A DNA stretch of 64,000 nt from an uncultured Clostridia bacterium (GCA_947586185.1 CANPXN010000004.1:1-64000), one strand, 5' to 3'. Positions 26,455 through 35,431 are shown, counted from the first letter of the stretch. Notes: a model not told the origin generated them from the letters alone. Program-made: numbers and translations.

Positions 26455-27285
26455 ATGAGTAAATATAAAGAAAAAATTATGGGCGGCATTTTCCTCCTTG
26501 CCGCCTGTACCTCAATAATTGCGGTTATTCTGATCTGCTTTTTTCTATTTGCAAATGGAATACCGGCAATTAAGGAAATAGGAATTTTCAAATTTCTAAC
26601 AGGTACAGATTGGCGTCCGTCAAACGATATTTATGGTATTCTTCCAATGATTCTCGGAAGCATATATGTTACAGCCGGAGCGATAATAATCGGTGTTCCT
26701 ATAGGAATCTTCACAGCAGCATTCATGGCTTATTTCTGTCCAAAGAAAATTTACCGTATACTCAAACCTGCCGTTAACCTCCTTGCAGGAATACCCTCCG
26801 TTATATATGGTTTTTTCGGTCTTGTAATTCTGGTTCCGCTTACCGGAAACAGCATGCTTACTGCCTCGCTTATCCTTGCAGTAATGATTCTTCCGTCAGT
26901 AATCGGCGTATCTGAAACTGCTATCAAAGCCGTTCCAAAAAGCTATTATGAAGGAGCTTTAGCGCTTGGTGCAACACATGAACGAAGTGTATTTTTCACC
27001 GTTATACCGGCGGCAAAGTCCGGTATTTTCGCAGGCGTAGTTCTTGGCATAGGAAGAGCCATAGGTGAAACAATGGCTGTTATGATGGTTGCAGGAAACA
27101 GCACAGCGATACCGGGCAGTCTTTTTGACGGTGTTAGAACGCTTACAACCAACATTGCAATAGAAATGGGATATGCACAGGATCTTCACAGAGAAGCTCT
27201 GATCGCAACAGGCGTTGTTTTGTTTGTGTTTATCCTTATTATAAATATATCCTGCTCCCTTATTAAAAGGAGGAATGAAAATTGA
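26455..27285 (+). CDS. pstC: Phosphate ABC transporter permease PstC
   Basis: 276 residues, six helices. The EAA-type loop is visible (Y-Y-E-G-A-L-A-L-G-A-T-H-E-R-S). G-R-A-I-G-E-T-M-A-V is the conserved late motif. GGAGG precedes the ATG; it lies 18 nt after pstS. Confidence 0.95.
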   Translation: MSKYKEKIMGGIFLLAACTSIIAVILICFFLFANGIPAIKEIGIFKFLTGTDWRPSNDIYGILPMILGSIYVTAGAIIIGVPIGIFTAAFMAYFCPKKIYRILKPAVNLLAGIPSVIYGFFGLVILVPLTGNSMLTASLILAVMILPSVIGVSETAIKAVPKSYYEGALALGATHERSVFFTVIPAAKSGIFAGVVLGIGRAIGETMAVMMVAGNSTAIPGSLFDGVRTLTTNIAIEMGYAQDLHREALIATGVVLFVFILIINISCSLIKRRNEN

Positions 27286-28148
27286 ACGCCATTAACAATC
27301 AGACTGTAAAACAAAAGTTAAAGCAGTATAAAAATAAACCTCTTTCGATCATACTGCTATCCCTTGTCATACTCAGCTCAGCAATTACAGTTTTGATACT
27401 GTTTTTCATTATCATTTACATTCTGATAAAAGGTATTCCTCACATCACACCAAGCCTTTTTGAATTTAAATACACATCCGAAAACTGCTCTCTGACTCCG
27501 GCGCTTATCAACACCTTTATAACTACGGCGCTGGCACTTCTGATAACTGTTCCTTTGGGAATTTTTTCGGCTGTGTATCTTGTTGAATATGCAAAGCGTG
27601 GTAACAAAATCGTAGGTGTTATACGCATGACAACTGAAACACTGTCAGGTATTCCTTCAATCATTTACGGACTTTTCGGATATCTTTTCTTTGTGGTTCA
27701 GCTTAAACTTAAATACTCCGTTCTCTCCGGTACTCTTACTCTCGCCATTATGATACTGCCTCTTATAATCAGAACTACTGAGGAGGCATTAAAATCTGTT
27801 CCGGATTCATATCGTGAGGGCAGCTTCGGACTTGGAGCCGGAAAGCTCAGAACGGTATTTAAGATCGTTCTTCCTCCGGCAGTTCCAGGAATCCTCTCGG
27901 GAGTGATCCTTGCCACTGGACGTATAGTCGGAGAAACAGCCGCTCTGCTCTACACCGCCGGCACCGGCACAAAGGCTGCATGGAACATACTCAAATCAGG
28001 ACGTACCCTCTCGGAGCATATGTATCTTCTGTCAAGTGAGGGGCTTTATATTGATCAGTCATATGCAACGGCTGTGGTTCTGATCGTTATTGTGGCAGGA
28101 CTTAATGCGCTTTCCTCATTTCTTGCTAAAAAAATTACGAAAGGATAA
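27282..28148 (+). CDS. pstA: Phosphate ABC transporter permease PstA
   Basis: 288 residues, six helices, coupling loop Y-R-E-G-S-F-G-L-G-A-G-K-L-R, then G-R-I-V-G-E-T-A-A-L. The start is TTG at 27282, overlapping the pstC stop (TTGA) with AGGAGG 8 nt upstream; the nearby ATG at 27275 is out of frame. Confidence 0.95.
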   Translation: MNAINNQTVKQKLKQYKNKPLSIILLSLVILSSAITVLILFFIIIYILIKGIPHITPSLFEFKYTSENCSLTPALINTFITTALALLITVPLGIFSAVYLVEYAKRGNKIVGVIRMTTETLSGIPSIIYGLFGYLFFVVQLKLKYSVLSGTLTLAIMILPLIIRTTEEALKSVPDSYREGSFGLGAGKLRTVFKIVLPPAVPGILSGVILATGRIVGETAALLYTAGTGTKAAWNILKSGRTLSEHMYLLSSEGLYIDQSYATAVVLIVIVAGLNALSSFLAKKITKG

Positions 28149-28151
28149 GCT

Positions 28152-28901
28152 ATGGATAAGTTTAAAATTGAAAATCTTGACCTTTATTACGGCGACTTCA
28201 AGGCTCTTAAAAGCGTTAATTTGAATATTGCGCCAAATGAAATAACTGCTTTTATAGGTCCGTCTGGCTGCGGTAAATCCACTCTTTTAAAATCTATGAA
28301 CCGTATGAACGATCTTGTTGAGGGATGTAAGATAAAAGGTAAAATGCTCCTTGACAATGAAGACGTATACGGAGATATGGATGTAAATACGCTCAGAAAA
28401 CGTGTAGGAATGGTTTTTCAGAAGCCGAATCCGTTTCCTATGAGCATATATGACAATATAGCATACGGACCGAGAACTCATGGTATACGCTCAAGGGTAA
28501 AGCTTGATGAAATAGTGGAAAGATCCCTAAGAGGCGCTGCGATCTGGGACGAGGTAAAGGACAGACTTAAAAAAAGTGCGCTTGGAATGTCAGGCGGTCA
28601 GCAGCAAAGACTATGTATAGCTCGTGCCTTAGCGATTGAACCGGAGGTCCTGCTTATGGATGAGCCGACCTCAGCTCTTGATCCGATCTCTACTTCAAAA
28701 ATAGAAGACCTTGCATTAGAGCTGAAAAAGAAGTATACTATTGTTATGGTAACACATAATATGCAGCAGGCAGTCAGAATTTCCGATAAGACAGCTTTCT
28801 TCCTGCTGGGAGAAGTTATTGAGTTTGACAAAACCGACAAGCTCTTTTCAATGCCGTCCAATAAAAAGACGGAAGACTATATTACAGGGAGGTTTGGCTA
28901 A
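28152..28901 (+). CDS. pstB: Phosphate ABC transporter ATPase PstB
   Basis: 249 residues. Walker [10 protein letters not shown], the PstB-typical M-N-R-M-N-D-L, Q-loop V-F-Q-K-P-N-P-F, signature M-S-G-G-Q-Q-Q-R-L, Walker [13 protein letters not shown]-loop V-T-H-N-M. Energises PstCA. Its stop overlaps the phoU start (TAATG). Confidence 0.97.
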   Translation: MDKFKIENLDLYYGDFKALKSVNLNIAPNEITAFIGPSGCGKSTLLKSMNRMNDLVEGCKIKGKMLLDNEDVYGDMDVNTLRKRVGMVFQKPNPFPMSIYDNIAYGPRTHGIRSRVKLDEIVERSLRGAAIWDEVKDRLKKSALGMSGGQQQRLCIARALAIEPEVLLMDEPTSALDPISTSKIEDLALELKKKYTIVMVTHNMQQAVRISDKTAFFLLGEVIEFDKTDKLFSMPSNKKTEDYITGRFG

Positions 28902-29551
28902 TGCGCAGCAAATTCGACGAACAGCTTGAGGCGCTTCATATTGAGCTTATTAAAATGGGATGCCTTTGCGAAACGGCAATTGCCAACGCTTCAAAGGCTT
29001 TAGCAAATCCTGACGAAAGCATAATCAAAACTATATCCGAAATTGAAAACGACATTGACCATAAGGAACGTGACATAGAGGGACTGTGCATGAGGCTTAT
29101 TCTTCAGCAGCAGCCTGTGGCAACCGACCTCAGACTGGTTTCAGCAGCAATGAAAATGGTGTCCGACATGGAACGTATCGGCGATCAGGCTTCGGATATT
29201 GCAGAAATTACAAAATACGTCAATTCAGACCCTGCATACAGCGATATCAACATGGTCGATATGGCCAGCGCAACTGTTAAAATGGTAACGGATAGCATTA
29301 CTTCCTTTGTAAAAAGCGACCTTGAACGTGCAAGAAATGTTATCAAATCAGATGATGTTATTGACAGAATGTTCAGCGATATAAAAACAAAGCTTATAAA
29401 GTATATTCAGAGCAATCCCGAAAAAAGCGAGCATTGCCTTGACCTGCTGATGATCGCAAAATACTTTGAGCGCATCGGCGACCATGCCGCCAATATTGCT
29501 GAATGGGTGGAATTTTCTATTACTGGTAAATATAAAGGTGAAAAACTATGA
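28901..29551 (+). CDS. phoU: Phosphate signalling protein PhoU
   Basis: 216 residues, two three-helix PhoU repeats, each with the metal-binding E-R-I-G-D-x-A motif (M-E-R-I-G-D-Q-A-S-D-I-A and F-E-R-I-G-D-H-A-A-N-I-A). It dampens PhoR signalling and Pst uptake. It overlaps pstB (TAATG) and the next gene (ATGA). Confidence 0.96.
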   Translation: MRSKFDEQLEALHIELIKMGCLCETAIANASKALANPDESIIKTISEIENDIDHKERDIEGLCMRLILQQQPVATDLRLVSAAMKMVSDMERIGDQASDIAEITKYVNSDPAYSDINMVDMASATVKMVTDSITSFVKSDLERARNVIKSDDVIDRMFSDIKTKLIKYIQSNPEKSEHCLDLLMIAKYFERIGDHAANIAEWVEFSITGKYKGEKL

Positions 29552-30219
29552 TTTATATTGTCGAAGATGACAGCAATATCAGCGAACTGGTAGTTTATAC
29601 ATTAAAAATGACCGGCTTTGAGGCTGAAAGCTTTTCCTGCGGTACAGAGCTTTTTGAGGCTCTGGAAAAAAATCTTCCGGAGCTTATACTTCTTGATATA
29701 ATGCTACCCGGGGAAGACGGTATAACAATACTAAAACAAATCCGAAGCAGCGCAGTTACACGGAAGATCCCGGTAATAATGCTTACCGCTAAAGGCTCTG
29801 AATACGACAAGGTCACCGGCCTTGACAGCGGAGCGGACGATTACGTTACAAAGCCTTTCGGCATGATGGAGCTAATTTCAAGAATCAAGGCGGTCCTCAG
29901 AAGATATTCCGAAAACGAATCAGGACATAAGCTTTTTGCCGGAGATATCGTTGTAGATACCGGAAAACATAAGGTTTATGTAGACGGAAATGAAGTTGTC
30001 CTGACCTTTAAGGAATTTGAGATGTTATGTATGCTTATTGAAAGCAAGGGTCTTGTTCTCTCAAGAAACAAGCTTTTGGAAAGCATCTGGGGTTATAACT
30101 TTGACGGAGAAACAAGAACTATTGACGTACATGTACGCTCCCTGAGGCAAAAGCTGGGGAAAAGCGGAAATATGATTGAAACTGTACGAGGCATTGGATA
30201 CAGAATAGGAGGAAATTAG
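29548..30219 (+). CDS. phoP: OmpR-family response regulator, phosphate control
   Basis: 223 residues. Receiver domain 1-120: acidic pocket E-D-D, phospho-Asp in L-L-D-I-M-L-P-G, and Lys in T-K-P-F-G. Winged-helix DNA-binding domain about 128-222 (F-K-E-F-E-M-L, R-T-I-D-V-H-V-R-S-L-R-Q-K). Context in pstSCAB-phoU makes it the PhoP/PhoB regulator. Overlaps phoU by 4 nt and the kinase start by 1 nt. Confidence 0.92.
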   Translation: MIYIVEDDSNISELVVYTLKMTGFEAESFSCGTELFEALEKNLPELILLDIMLPGEDGITILKQIRSSAVTRKIPVIMLTAKGSEYDKVTGLDSGADDYVTKPFGMMELISRIKAVLRRYSENESGHKLFAGDIVVDTGKHKVYVDGNEVVLTFKEFEMLCMLIESKGLVLSRNKLLESIWGYNFDGETRTIDVHVRSLRQKLGKSGNMIETVRGIGYRIGGN

Positions 30220-31883
30220 TGAAAAAGAAAATTTCCATTACCATGTGCTGTATGACTGCAATAGCTGTCATTATAACAGCTATTGCCATTTCTCTTATAG
30301 GCTACTGTAAAAATTATGACGAAATGAAAAAGTCCATAAAAGCCGAAGCGGAATATGTTGCAGAGGCTATGGGCAGTAAGAATAAAGCATATCTTGACTC
30401 GGTAAAAAACATAACTCCAAGCCGCATAACATGGATAGACGATAGCGGCAATGTTCTTTACGACAGTACCGGTGAAGAGCTTCCAAATCACAATGACAGA
30501 CCTGAGGTAGTTCAGGCTCTTGAAAGCGGCAGCGGAGAGAGCTCACGTCTTTCAGAAACACTTAGGGAGCAGACATATTACTATGCACTGAAGCTCAATG
30601 ACGGAACGATTCTCAGAATGGCAAATACCACAAACAGCGTCTATAAGGATATTTTCAGTACCCTTCCATACATCATTGTAATAATTGCAGTCATTCTGAT
30701 TTTTACAATCATTACTGCAAACAATGAAACCGAAAAGATCATAAAGCCTATTAACGAGCTGAATCTTGACAATCCGTCAAGTAATCTTAAATACGACGAG
30801 CTTGCCCCTCTGCTTATAAGAATAGAAAAGCAAAACGAAGATATTGAAAAATATATTTCAAGACTTAGGGCAAAGCAGGTCGAATTTGAAACTGTTACGG
30901 AGAATATGAGCGAAGGTCTTATAATAGTTAACAAAAAGGCAAATATACTTTCCTGCAATAAAAGCGCTCTTGAAATTTTAAACGACGGCGAGTTCAATTA
31001 TACAAACAAGAGTATTCTCGATCTGAACCACAGCAAAAGCTTTATTGAAACCGCAGAAGCTGCCGTCAATGGAAAACATGCTGAAACAGAGCTCGACATT
31101 GACAGCCGTTCATACATGATCATTGCAAGTCCTGTTATGCAGCTAAACACTATTACCGGCGCCGTGATTATAATAATTGACATAACAGAAAAAAAATCCC
31201 GGGATGAGCTTAGACGTGAGTTTTCGGCAAACGTTTCCCACGAGCTTAAAACTCCCCTGACAGCAATTTCAGGCTATGCGGAGATCATGAAGGAAGGCTG
31301 GGCAAAACCGGAGGATTTCCGGAAATTCGCCGAAAAAATATACAATGAAGCTCATAGGCTTATTAATCTGATCGAGGATATTATAAAGCTTTCAAGGCTT
31401 GATGAAAACGAGATCGAGCTAAACCGTGAAAGTGTGGATATACTGGAGCTTTCAAAGAACATTGCATTAAGGCTTGATCCCAAAGCAAAAGAAAAAAATG
31501 TAAGCATAAGTGTAAATGGTAAAAGCGCATGCATTTCCGGAGTCCGTCAGATACTCGATGAAATGATATACAATCTTTGCGATAATGCCATAAAATATAA
31601 TAACGACGGCGGAAAAGTCAATATCATTGTAAAGGACTATACCGCAAATGTATCTGTAACTGTAAAGGATAACGGAATCGGAATTCCTGCTGAGGATCTC
31701 GACAGAGTGTTTGAGCGCTTCTACTGCGTCGATAAAAGTCATTCTAAGGAAAGCGGCGGCACAGGCCTTGGCCTGTCGATCGTAAAGCATGGAGCGAAGT
31801 TCCATAATGCTAAAATCAACATTGACAGTACTCCGGGAGTCGGAACTGCAATTGAAATTGTGTTTAACAAAAATATCAATTAA
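30219..31883 (+). CDS. phoR: Sensor histidine kinase PhoR
   Basis: 554 residues. Helix 1 (about 8-28), extracytoplasmic sensor (about 30-145), helix 2 (about 146-168), then a PAS domain (about 220-320). HisKA follows with phospho-His in V-S-H-E-L-K-T-P-L, then HATPase_c with N-box D-N-A-I-K-Y-N, G1 D-N-G-I-G-I-P and G2 G-T-G-L-G-L-S-I-V. Start is GTG at 30219 with AGGAGG 6 nt upstream, overlapping the regulator stop. Last gene before a strong terminator. Confidence 0.93.
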   Translation: MKKKISITMCCMTAIAVIITAIAISLIGYCKNYDEMKKSIKAEAEYVAEAMGSKNKAYLDSVKNITPSRITWIDDSGNVLYDSTGEELPNHNDRPEVVQALESGSGESSRLSETLREQTYYYALKLNDGTILRMANTTNSVYKDIFSTLPYIIVIIAVILIFTIITANNETEKIIKPINELNLDNPSSNLKYDELAPLLIRIEKQNEDIEKYISRLRAKQVEFETVTENMSEGLIIVNKKANILSCNKSALEILNDGEFNYTNKSILDLNHSKSFIETAEAAVNGKHAETELDIDSRSYMIIASPVMQLNTITGAVIIIIDITEKKSRDELRREFSANVSHELKTPLTAISGYAEIMKEGWAKPEDFRKFAEKIYNEAHRLINLIEDIIKLSRLDENEIELNRESVDILELSKNIALRLDPKAKEKNVSISVNGKSACISGVRQILDEMIYNLCDNAIKYNNDGGKVNIIVKDYTANVSVTVKDNGIGIPAEDLDRVFERFYCVDKSHSKESGGTGLGLSIVKHGAKFHNAKINIDSTPGVGTAIEIVFNKNIN

Positions 31884-31890
31884 TAAACAT

Positions 31891-31915
31891 CCCCCGGCAA
31901 AGCCGGGGGTATTTC
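31891..31915 (+). terminator. Terminator of the pst-pho operon
   Basis: CCCCCGGC-AAA-GCCGGGGG followed by TATTTCTG, 8 nt after the phoR stop. Confidence 0.88.
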
Positions 31916-32175
31916 TGTAAACGAATCATGCGGACTCAGAATTCGTGACCGCAATCAGCTTTCCACTATACGATTTTATTTGAACCATAGGTTATTTTAT
32001 CGGTTGTAAGCGGAAGATTTTTGTCTGACCACTCAAATCCTCTCCTTACTGTGTGTCATCATTATATCAGCAGAAGGATTTTCTTTGTAGTTTGCGAATG
32101 TTAAAAAATTCTCTGAGAAAAGACTCCACATCTTCTCTCACAAAGCTATTTAAGTTTTATGAACCGAAGGCATAT
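31916..32175. pseudogene. Debris: DUF4379 zinc-ribbon fragment and LysR-tail-like fragment
   Basis: 31941-32034 matches 33867-33960 (minus-strand DUF4379 gene) with two mismatches in 94 bases, so it is a broken second copy. The stretch around 32080-32130 (TTTGTAGTTTGCGAATG then CTCTGAGAAAA) resembles the 3' end and terminator of the LysR gene at 44805-44860. No intact gene is seen here. This is old mobile-element debris beside the MBL gene. Confidence 0.7.
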
Positions 32176-32937
32176 TTACAAACAGATTGCCCAATCTCCA
32201 TAATCAAACTTACCGCTTCCGTGATGCAGTTTCCCTTCAGAGTCAAGTTGACGGAAGGAGTCTCGCATACGAATGATAATTTCAGGCTGTATGTCCAATG
32301 TATGATGTGCAGGAAATAACCTTTTTACCGGTAGACCAACTATCTTTTCAAGACTGCCAAGATACGCTTGTGGGTCAGTAGAAGGATAATTGGCAAGTAG
32401 TGTATCCTTGTAAACAAGGTCTCCGGCAAAAAGATACCCTGTACTTTTTTCAAAGAAGCACATATGACCGGGCGAATGCCCCGGTGTGTGTAACACCATT
32501 AGGGCTCGTCCTCCCAAATCTATAATGTCTCCATCGTGAAGTATGCGTGTAGGCTTTCCTTGAAATAATTCATAATCATCCACATTGTAGTTTTCAGGTA
32601 TATCACATCGGTCAACAACCATGCCTCGAATTGCTTCTATGCTTAACGGAAAACCACCATTTAGCCATTGCGTCTCTGCTTCATGAGCATAAAAGTCAGG
32701 AAAATATCTGTGACCGCCAATATGGTCCCAGTGAATATGTGTAGCTACAGCTGTAACAGGCTTATCTGTCAGCTTATTCACTTCCAACGAAATATTACAA
32801 ATGCCAAGTCCTGTATCAATCAGTAGTGCCATCTCATCTCCTTCGAGAAGATAGCAATGCGTTTCTTCCCAATGGCGATATTCGCTTAAAATATGTGTGT
32901 TATCATCAATTTTATTAATCGTAAACCACGGTTTCAT
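32176..32937 (-). CDS. Metallo-beta-lactamase-fold hydrolase
   Basis: 253 residues. Zinc motifs of the MBL fold: T-H-I-H-W-D-H-I-G-G-H (about 66-76), H-T-P-G-H-S-P-G-H, F-A-G-D-L-V-Y, and P-A-H-H near the end. This is a glyoxalase-II-like or general hydrolase; the motifs do not show antibiotic resistance. ATG 32937 has an AAAGAGG site upstream. It lies outside the first lysS-type att site but between copies of element debris, so it is probably cargo of an older insertion. Codon use is less A/T-third-position biased than in the pst operon (impression only). Confidence 0.85.
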   Translation of the reverse strand: MKPWFTINKIDDNTHILSEYRHWEETHCYLLEGDEMALLIDTGLGICNISLEVNKLTDKPVTAVATHIHWDHIGGHRYFPDFYAHEAETQWLNGGFPLSIEAIRGMVVDRCDIPENYNVDDYELFQGKPTRILHDGDIIDLGGRALMVLHTPGHSPGHMCFFEKSTGYLFAGDLVYKDTLLANYPSTDPQAYLGSLEKIVGLPVKRLFPAHHTLDIQPEIIIRMRDSFRQLDSEGKLHHGSGKFDYGDWAICL

Positions 32938-32970
32938 TTATACGCCTCTTTTCCAAAAATTATTTCCGCA

Positions 32971-33062
32971 GATGTACTCTCTCTCGATTTTTTGAGTCTG
33001 CAAACCCACATAAATACTGGGTTTTTAATCCTTGTTATTAGGTAAGGACTTCATTGTCGGAA
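32971..33062. other. Attachment site 1: displaced lysS 3' end
   Basis: About 92 bases match the true lysS 3' end and its downstream sequence (45459-45552) with roughly ten differences. Read on the minus strand, 33025-33060 encodes P-T-M-K-S-L-P-N-N-K-D-stop, the same C-terminus as LysS. The differences from lysS in this part are at third or synonymous positions, plus one missing base just upstream. Core GGACTTCAT(T)GTCGG is shared with sites 2 and 3. Confidence 0.85.
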
Positions 33063-33170
33063 CGGTTTAGGACATATTGATATAGTCTACTTAAATGCCC
33101 CAATCTTTCTTATATCATCTTTTTTCACATTTCGCTACATCTAATTTTCCGCATTTATCAGTACCGTTAT

Positions 33171-33222
33171 GATGTAAATGATGTGGAATTTGATGTAGAT
33201 GATGTAAATACTTCTGATGTTA
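33171..33222. repeat. GATGTA arm-type repeats, left end of module A
   Basis: Four to five copies of GATGTA/GATGT in about 50 bp (GATGTAAATGATGT, GATGTAGATGATGTAAAT, GATGTT). The same motif recurs at the far right end (45439-45464). Such clustered repeats inside element ends are typical integrase arm-binding sites. Confidence 0.6.
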
Positions 33223-33229
33223 TAAAAGA

Positions 33230-33264
33230 AGTCCTGACATTCCCGATTGGGAAATATCAGGACT
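33230..33264 (-). terminator. Terminator of integrase stump 1
   Basis: Arms AGTCCTGA / TCAGGACT with inner TTCCC / GGGAA; on the minus strand it is followed by TCTTTTA. Duplicated at 38776-38810. Confidence 0.8.
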
Positions 33265-33272
33265 ATATTATT

Positions 33273-33665
33273 TTACTCATTTTTGAAGTATAAGTCAAGA
33301 CCTTCAAATTCGGAACGCTTCAATTCCTTTGTCACATCGGTATAGATGTTAAGAGTGGTGGAAATATCCTTGTGACCAAGAGCGTCCTGAATTACCTTCA
33401 CATTCACCCCTGCTTCGCACATTCTTGTCGTGAATGTATGCCGGAGTGAATGGCAGCTAAAGTGCGGTAACAAAACCTTTGCGTTGGTATCCTTCAATAA
33501 CTGCTCATCATTACAGTCTCGGATAATACGACGGATAGCCTTGTTTAATGTTGATTGGTGCTGTGTCTGCCCGAAACGGTTAATAAATATGAAATCTCTG
33601 TATCCGTCAATCGTCACTTCGCAGTGAAGGTCAAACATCTCCTATCTTTCCTTTTCCATCAAGAA
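33273..33665 (-). pseudogene. Tyrosine recombinase/integrase, C-terminal stump (copy 1)
   Basis: The readable chain from 33638 is 121 residues and covers only the catalytic half: H-S-L-R-H-T-F (His-x-x-Arg), G-H-K-D-I-S-T-T and the nucleophile in N-I-Y-T-D-V. The arm-binding and core-binding domains and the first catalytic Arg region are missing. In the integrase frame it can be followed upstream to about 33665 (F-V-K-D-A-F-L-M-E-K-E-R), then changes into DUF4379 sequence. Identical downstream to copy 2. It should be inactive alone. Confidence 0.85.
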
Positions 33666-34029
33666 GGCGTCCTTTACAAAATTTCCATATCACTTTCTTA
33701 TGCGAGCCGATGGAAACCTCCGTAGGTTTTATCTCATTCTTTTCCGACCACTCCTGCACAAGCTCAGGCTTTAATGTGGCTAAATCGTTGATACCCTCTG
33801 CAACTCTCGCTCCTGAACAGATCGGGCAATTCTCACCGCCTGAACGGACTTTAACGCTTGCCTGCCATTCGTGACCGCAATCAGCTTTCCACCATACGAT
33901 TTTATTTGAACCATAGGTTATTTTATCGGGTGTAAGCGGAAGATTTTTGTCTGACCACTCCCGCACAAGTTCAGGACGCATAAATGTTAAACTGTTGCTC
34001 ATAGGCGCTTGTGCCGAACAGGGCAGCAA
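33631..34029 (-). pseudogene. DUF4379 zinc-ribbon protein fragment
   Basis: A 132-residue frame with one complete and one partial treble-clef repeat: R-P-E-L-V-R-E-W-S-D-K-N, W-W-K-A-D-C-G-H-E-W-Q-A, C-P-I-C-S-G, then L-K-P-E-L-V-Q-E-W-S-E-K-N. Full DUF4379 proteins hold several such repeats and are often fused to endonuclease domains. Both ends are broken: the N-terminus joins the start of another gene, and the C-terminus (F-C-K-G-R-L-L-D-G-K) runs into integrase sequence read in the wrong frame. Probably not functional. Confidence 0.75.
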
Positions 34030-34066
34030 ACGCCACGATCAGAATAATACAAATTGTTTTTTTCAT
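33971..34066 (-). pseudogene. Signal-peptide stub of a lost secreted protein
   Basis: GAAAGGA and ATG (34064-34066) start a 31-residue frame M-K-K-T-I-C-I-I-L-I-V-A-F-A-A-L-F-G-T-S-A, a clear signal peptide. It stops at 33971 because the gene is joined to DUF4379 sequence in another frame. Confidence 0.6.
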
Positions 34067-34081
34067 TTTGAGTTCCTTTCT

Positions 34082-34113
34082 AAAAAACGCCCGCCTGATT
34101 TTAAGGCGAGCGT
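34082..34113 (-). terminator. Terminator of the DUF4143 ATPase gene
   Basis: Minus strand: ACGCTCGCCT-7 nt-AGGCGGGCGT followed by TTTTTT (plus-strand A-run 34082-34087). Confidence 0.85.
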
Positions 34114-34130
34114 CTTTGTGCTATTTGGTT

Positions 34131-35342
34131 TTAATATTCAGAGCCGAGCAGGAAATCCGCTATGTGCATTGTCTTAATGCCCTCATAGTTTCCGCCTGCA
34201 AATTCATCTGCCCTGAGTACATATTTGGGGTAGTTGTCGTGTATTTCAAGCAGACGGTGGTATTCCCGTTTTTCGGTCTTTTCTGAGTTTATCTCCTGCG
34301 TAACCTGAACATAAAGCTTTTCATTTTGTCTCGTTGCTACAAAGTCGATTTCTCCGTCATTTGTTTTGCCGATATGAACGGTGTATCCTCTGCGGCAAAG
34401 CTCCAAATACACAATGTTTTCAAGACTTACTGCAACGCTGTCGGCACTATAGCCGAGAACGCTGTATCGCAGGGCATTATCCGCAAGATAAAACTTCTCC
34501 TGTGTTTTCAGGATTTCCTTACCCTGTAAATCATACCGGGAACAACGGTGAAGCAGATACGCTTTTTCCAGCTTTTCAAGGTAGCTGTAAACCGTTTCGT
34601 TATCAAGTGTCCTGCGTTCCGATTTCAGGTAATCGGAAATCGACTTTGCGGAAAATGTGTTGCCGACATTTTGAAAGGTGTACTTGACAACACGCTCCAA
34701 CTGATCGATTTTCCTGACCTGATTCCGTTTCACAATGTCGGAGAAAATGGTTGAGTTATAAATATCACGGACAATCGTGTAAATCTCGTCCTGCGAATAC
34801 TTCTGCAAATGCGTTGCAGGGAATCCACCTAAGCGGACATACTCTGCAAGCTCCGTTCTCGGATCACCAACCGTATCGTATTTTTCCTTAAACATCAGGT
34901 ATTCCGAAAAGGATAGGGTAAAGATACGGAAAGCAATATATCTTCCGGTTAGGTAGGTGGAAATCTCCGAGGACATCATACGGGAGTTAGAGCCTGTTAC
35001 ATACAAATCCACATCAAAATCCGATACCAATGAGTTTACAACCTTTTCCCAACCTTTGATTTCCTGAACCTCGTCAAGAAACAGGTATGTTTTCCCATTG
35101 GGTGAAAGCCGCCCTTTCAGGTGAGCATACATCTGCTTTGCCGTCATATCCTCATATTCCATCGAATCGTAACGGCAGCTTACAATACAGTCTGCGGGAA
35201 TATTCCGTTCCGCTTGCAGCTTTTCCATAATCATTTTTAGTATTGTAGACTTCCCACAGCGGCGAACCCCGGTCAGTACCTTTACAAAAGGAGTGTCCAC
35301 ATAAGCCATTATCTTATCCACATACATAGGTCTGTAAATCAC
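34131..35342 (-). CDS. AAA ATPase with DUF4143 (AAA_14 family)
   Basis: 403 residues. AAA_14 domain: Walker A G-V-R-R-C-G-K-S-T (about 21-29), Walker B Y-L-F-L-D-E-V-Q-E, sensor V-T-G-S-N-S-R. A winged-helix segment follows, then a DUF4143 C-terminal part with a PD-(D/E)xK-like run (D-G-E-I-D-F-V-A, then Y-V-Q-V-T). These proteins are abundant in anaerobes and mobile DNA, with no settled function. Start: GTG at 35342 with GGAGGTG 5 nt upstream; an ATG 5 codons later in Y-R-P-M-Y-V-D-K is possible. It has its own promoter overlapped by a 16-bp-arm palindrome. Confidence 0.85.
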   Translation of the reverse strand: MIYRPMYVDKIMAYVDTPFVKVLTGVRRCGKSTILKMIMEKLQAERNIPADCIVSCRYDSMEYEDMTAKQMYAHLKGRLSPNGKTYLFLDEVQEIKGWEKVVNSLVSDFDVDLYVTGSNSRMMSSEISTYLTGRYIAFRIFTLSFSEYLMFKEKYDTVGDPRTELAEYVRLGGFPATHLQKYSQDEIYTIVRDIYNSTIFSDIVKRNQVRKIDQLERVVKYTFQNVGNTFSAKSISDYLKSERRTLDNETVYSYLEKLEKAYLLHRCSRYDLQGKEILKTQEKFYLADNALRYSVLGYSADSVAVSLENIVYLELCRRGYTVHIGKTNDGEIDFVATRQNEKLYVQVTQEINSEKTEKREYHRLLEIHDNYPKYVLRADEFAGGNYEGIKTMHIADFLLGSEY

Positions 35343-35366
35343 AATAACCACCTCCATCTGTAAGGT

Positions 35367-35431
35367 ATTATACCGCAAAATTCGCAGAAAGTCAATTAGT
35401 TTTGCGATTATAAACCGCAAAACTAATTGAC
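35367..35431 (-). promoter_or_regulatory. Promoter and palindromic operator of the DUF4143 gene
   Basis: Minus strand: TTGACT (35390-35395), 17-bp spacer, TATAAT (35367-35372). The -35 lies in one arm of a perfect 16-bp inverted repeat: GTCAATTAGTTTTGCG (35391-35406) and CGCAAAACTAATTGAC (35416-35431), 9-bp spacer. The overlap suggests repression by a dimer or tetramer bound to the palindrome. Confidence 0.75.

Larger units (their letters stand above)
32938..33272. other. Left boundary region of the island
   Basis: It contains a degraded lysS 3' end with downstream sequence (32971-33062), GATGTA-type short repeats (33171-33222) and the terminator of the integrase stump. No gene was seen. Confidence 0.75.
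33066..33655. repeat. 590-bp direct repeat, copy 1 (integrase end)
   Basis: Nearly identical to 38612-39201 (constant offset 5546; I saw only about one difference, near 33642). It contains the module left end, short arm-like repeats, a terminator and the integrase 3' part. Confidence 0.9.

Noticed and set aside
30216..30561. Minus-strand frames opposite phoR
   Set aside because: Antisense shadows of a well-supported kinase gene.
32053..32319. 88-codon plus-strand frame opposite the MBL gene end
   Set aside because: It starts in element debris and overlaps the real gene antisense; no ribosome site.
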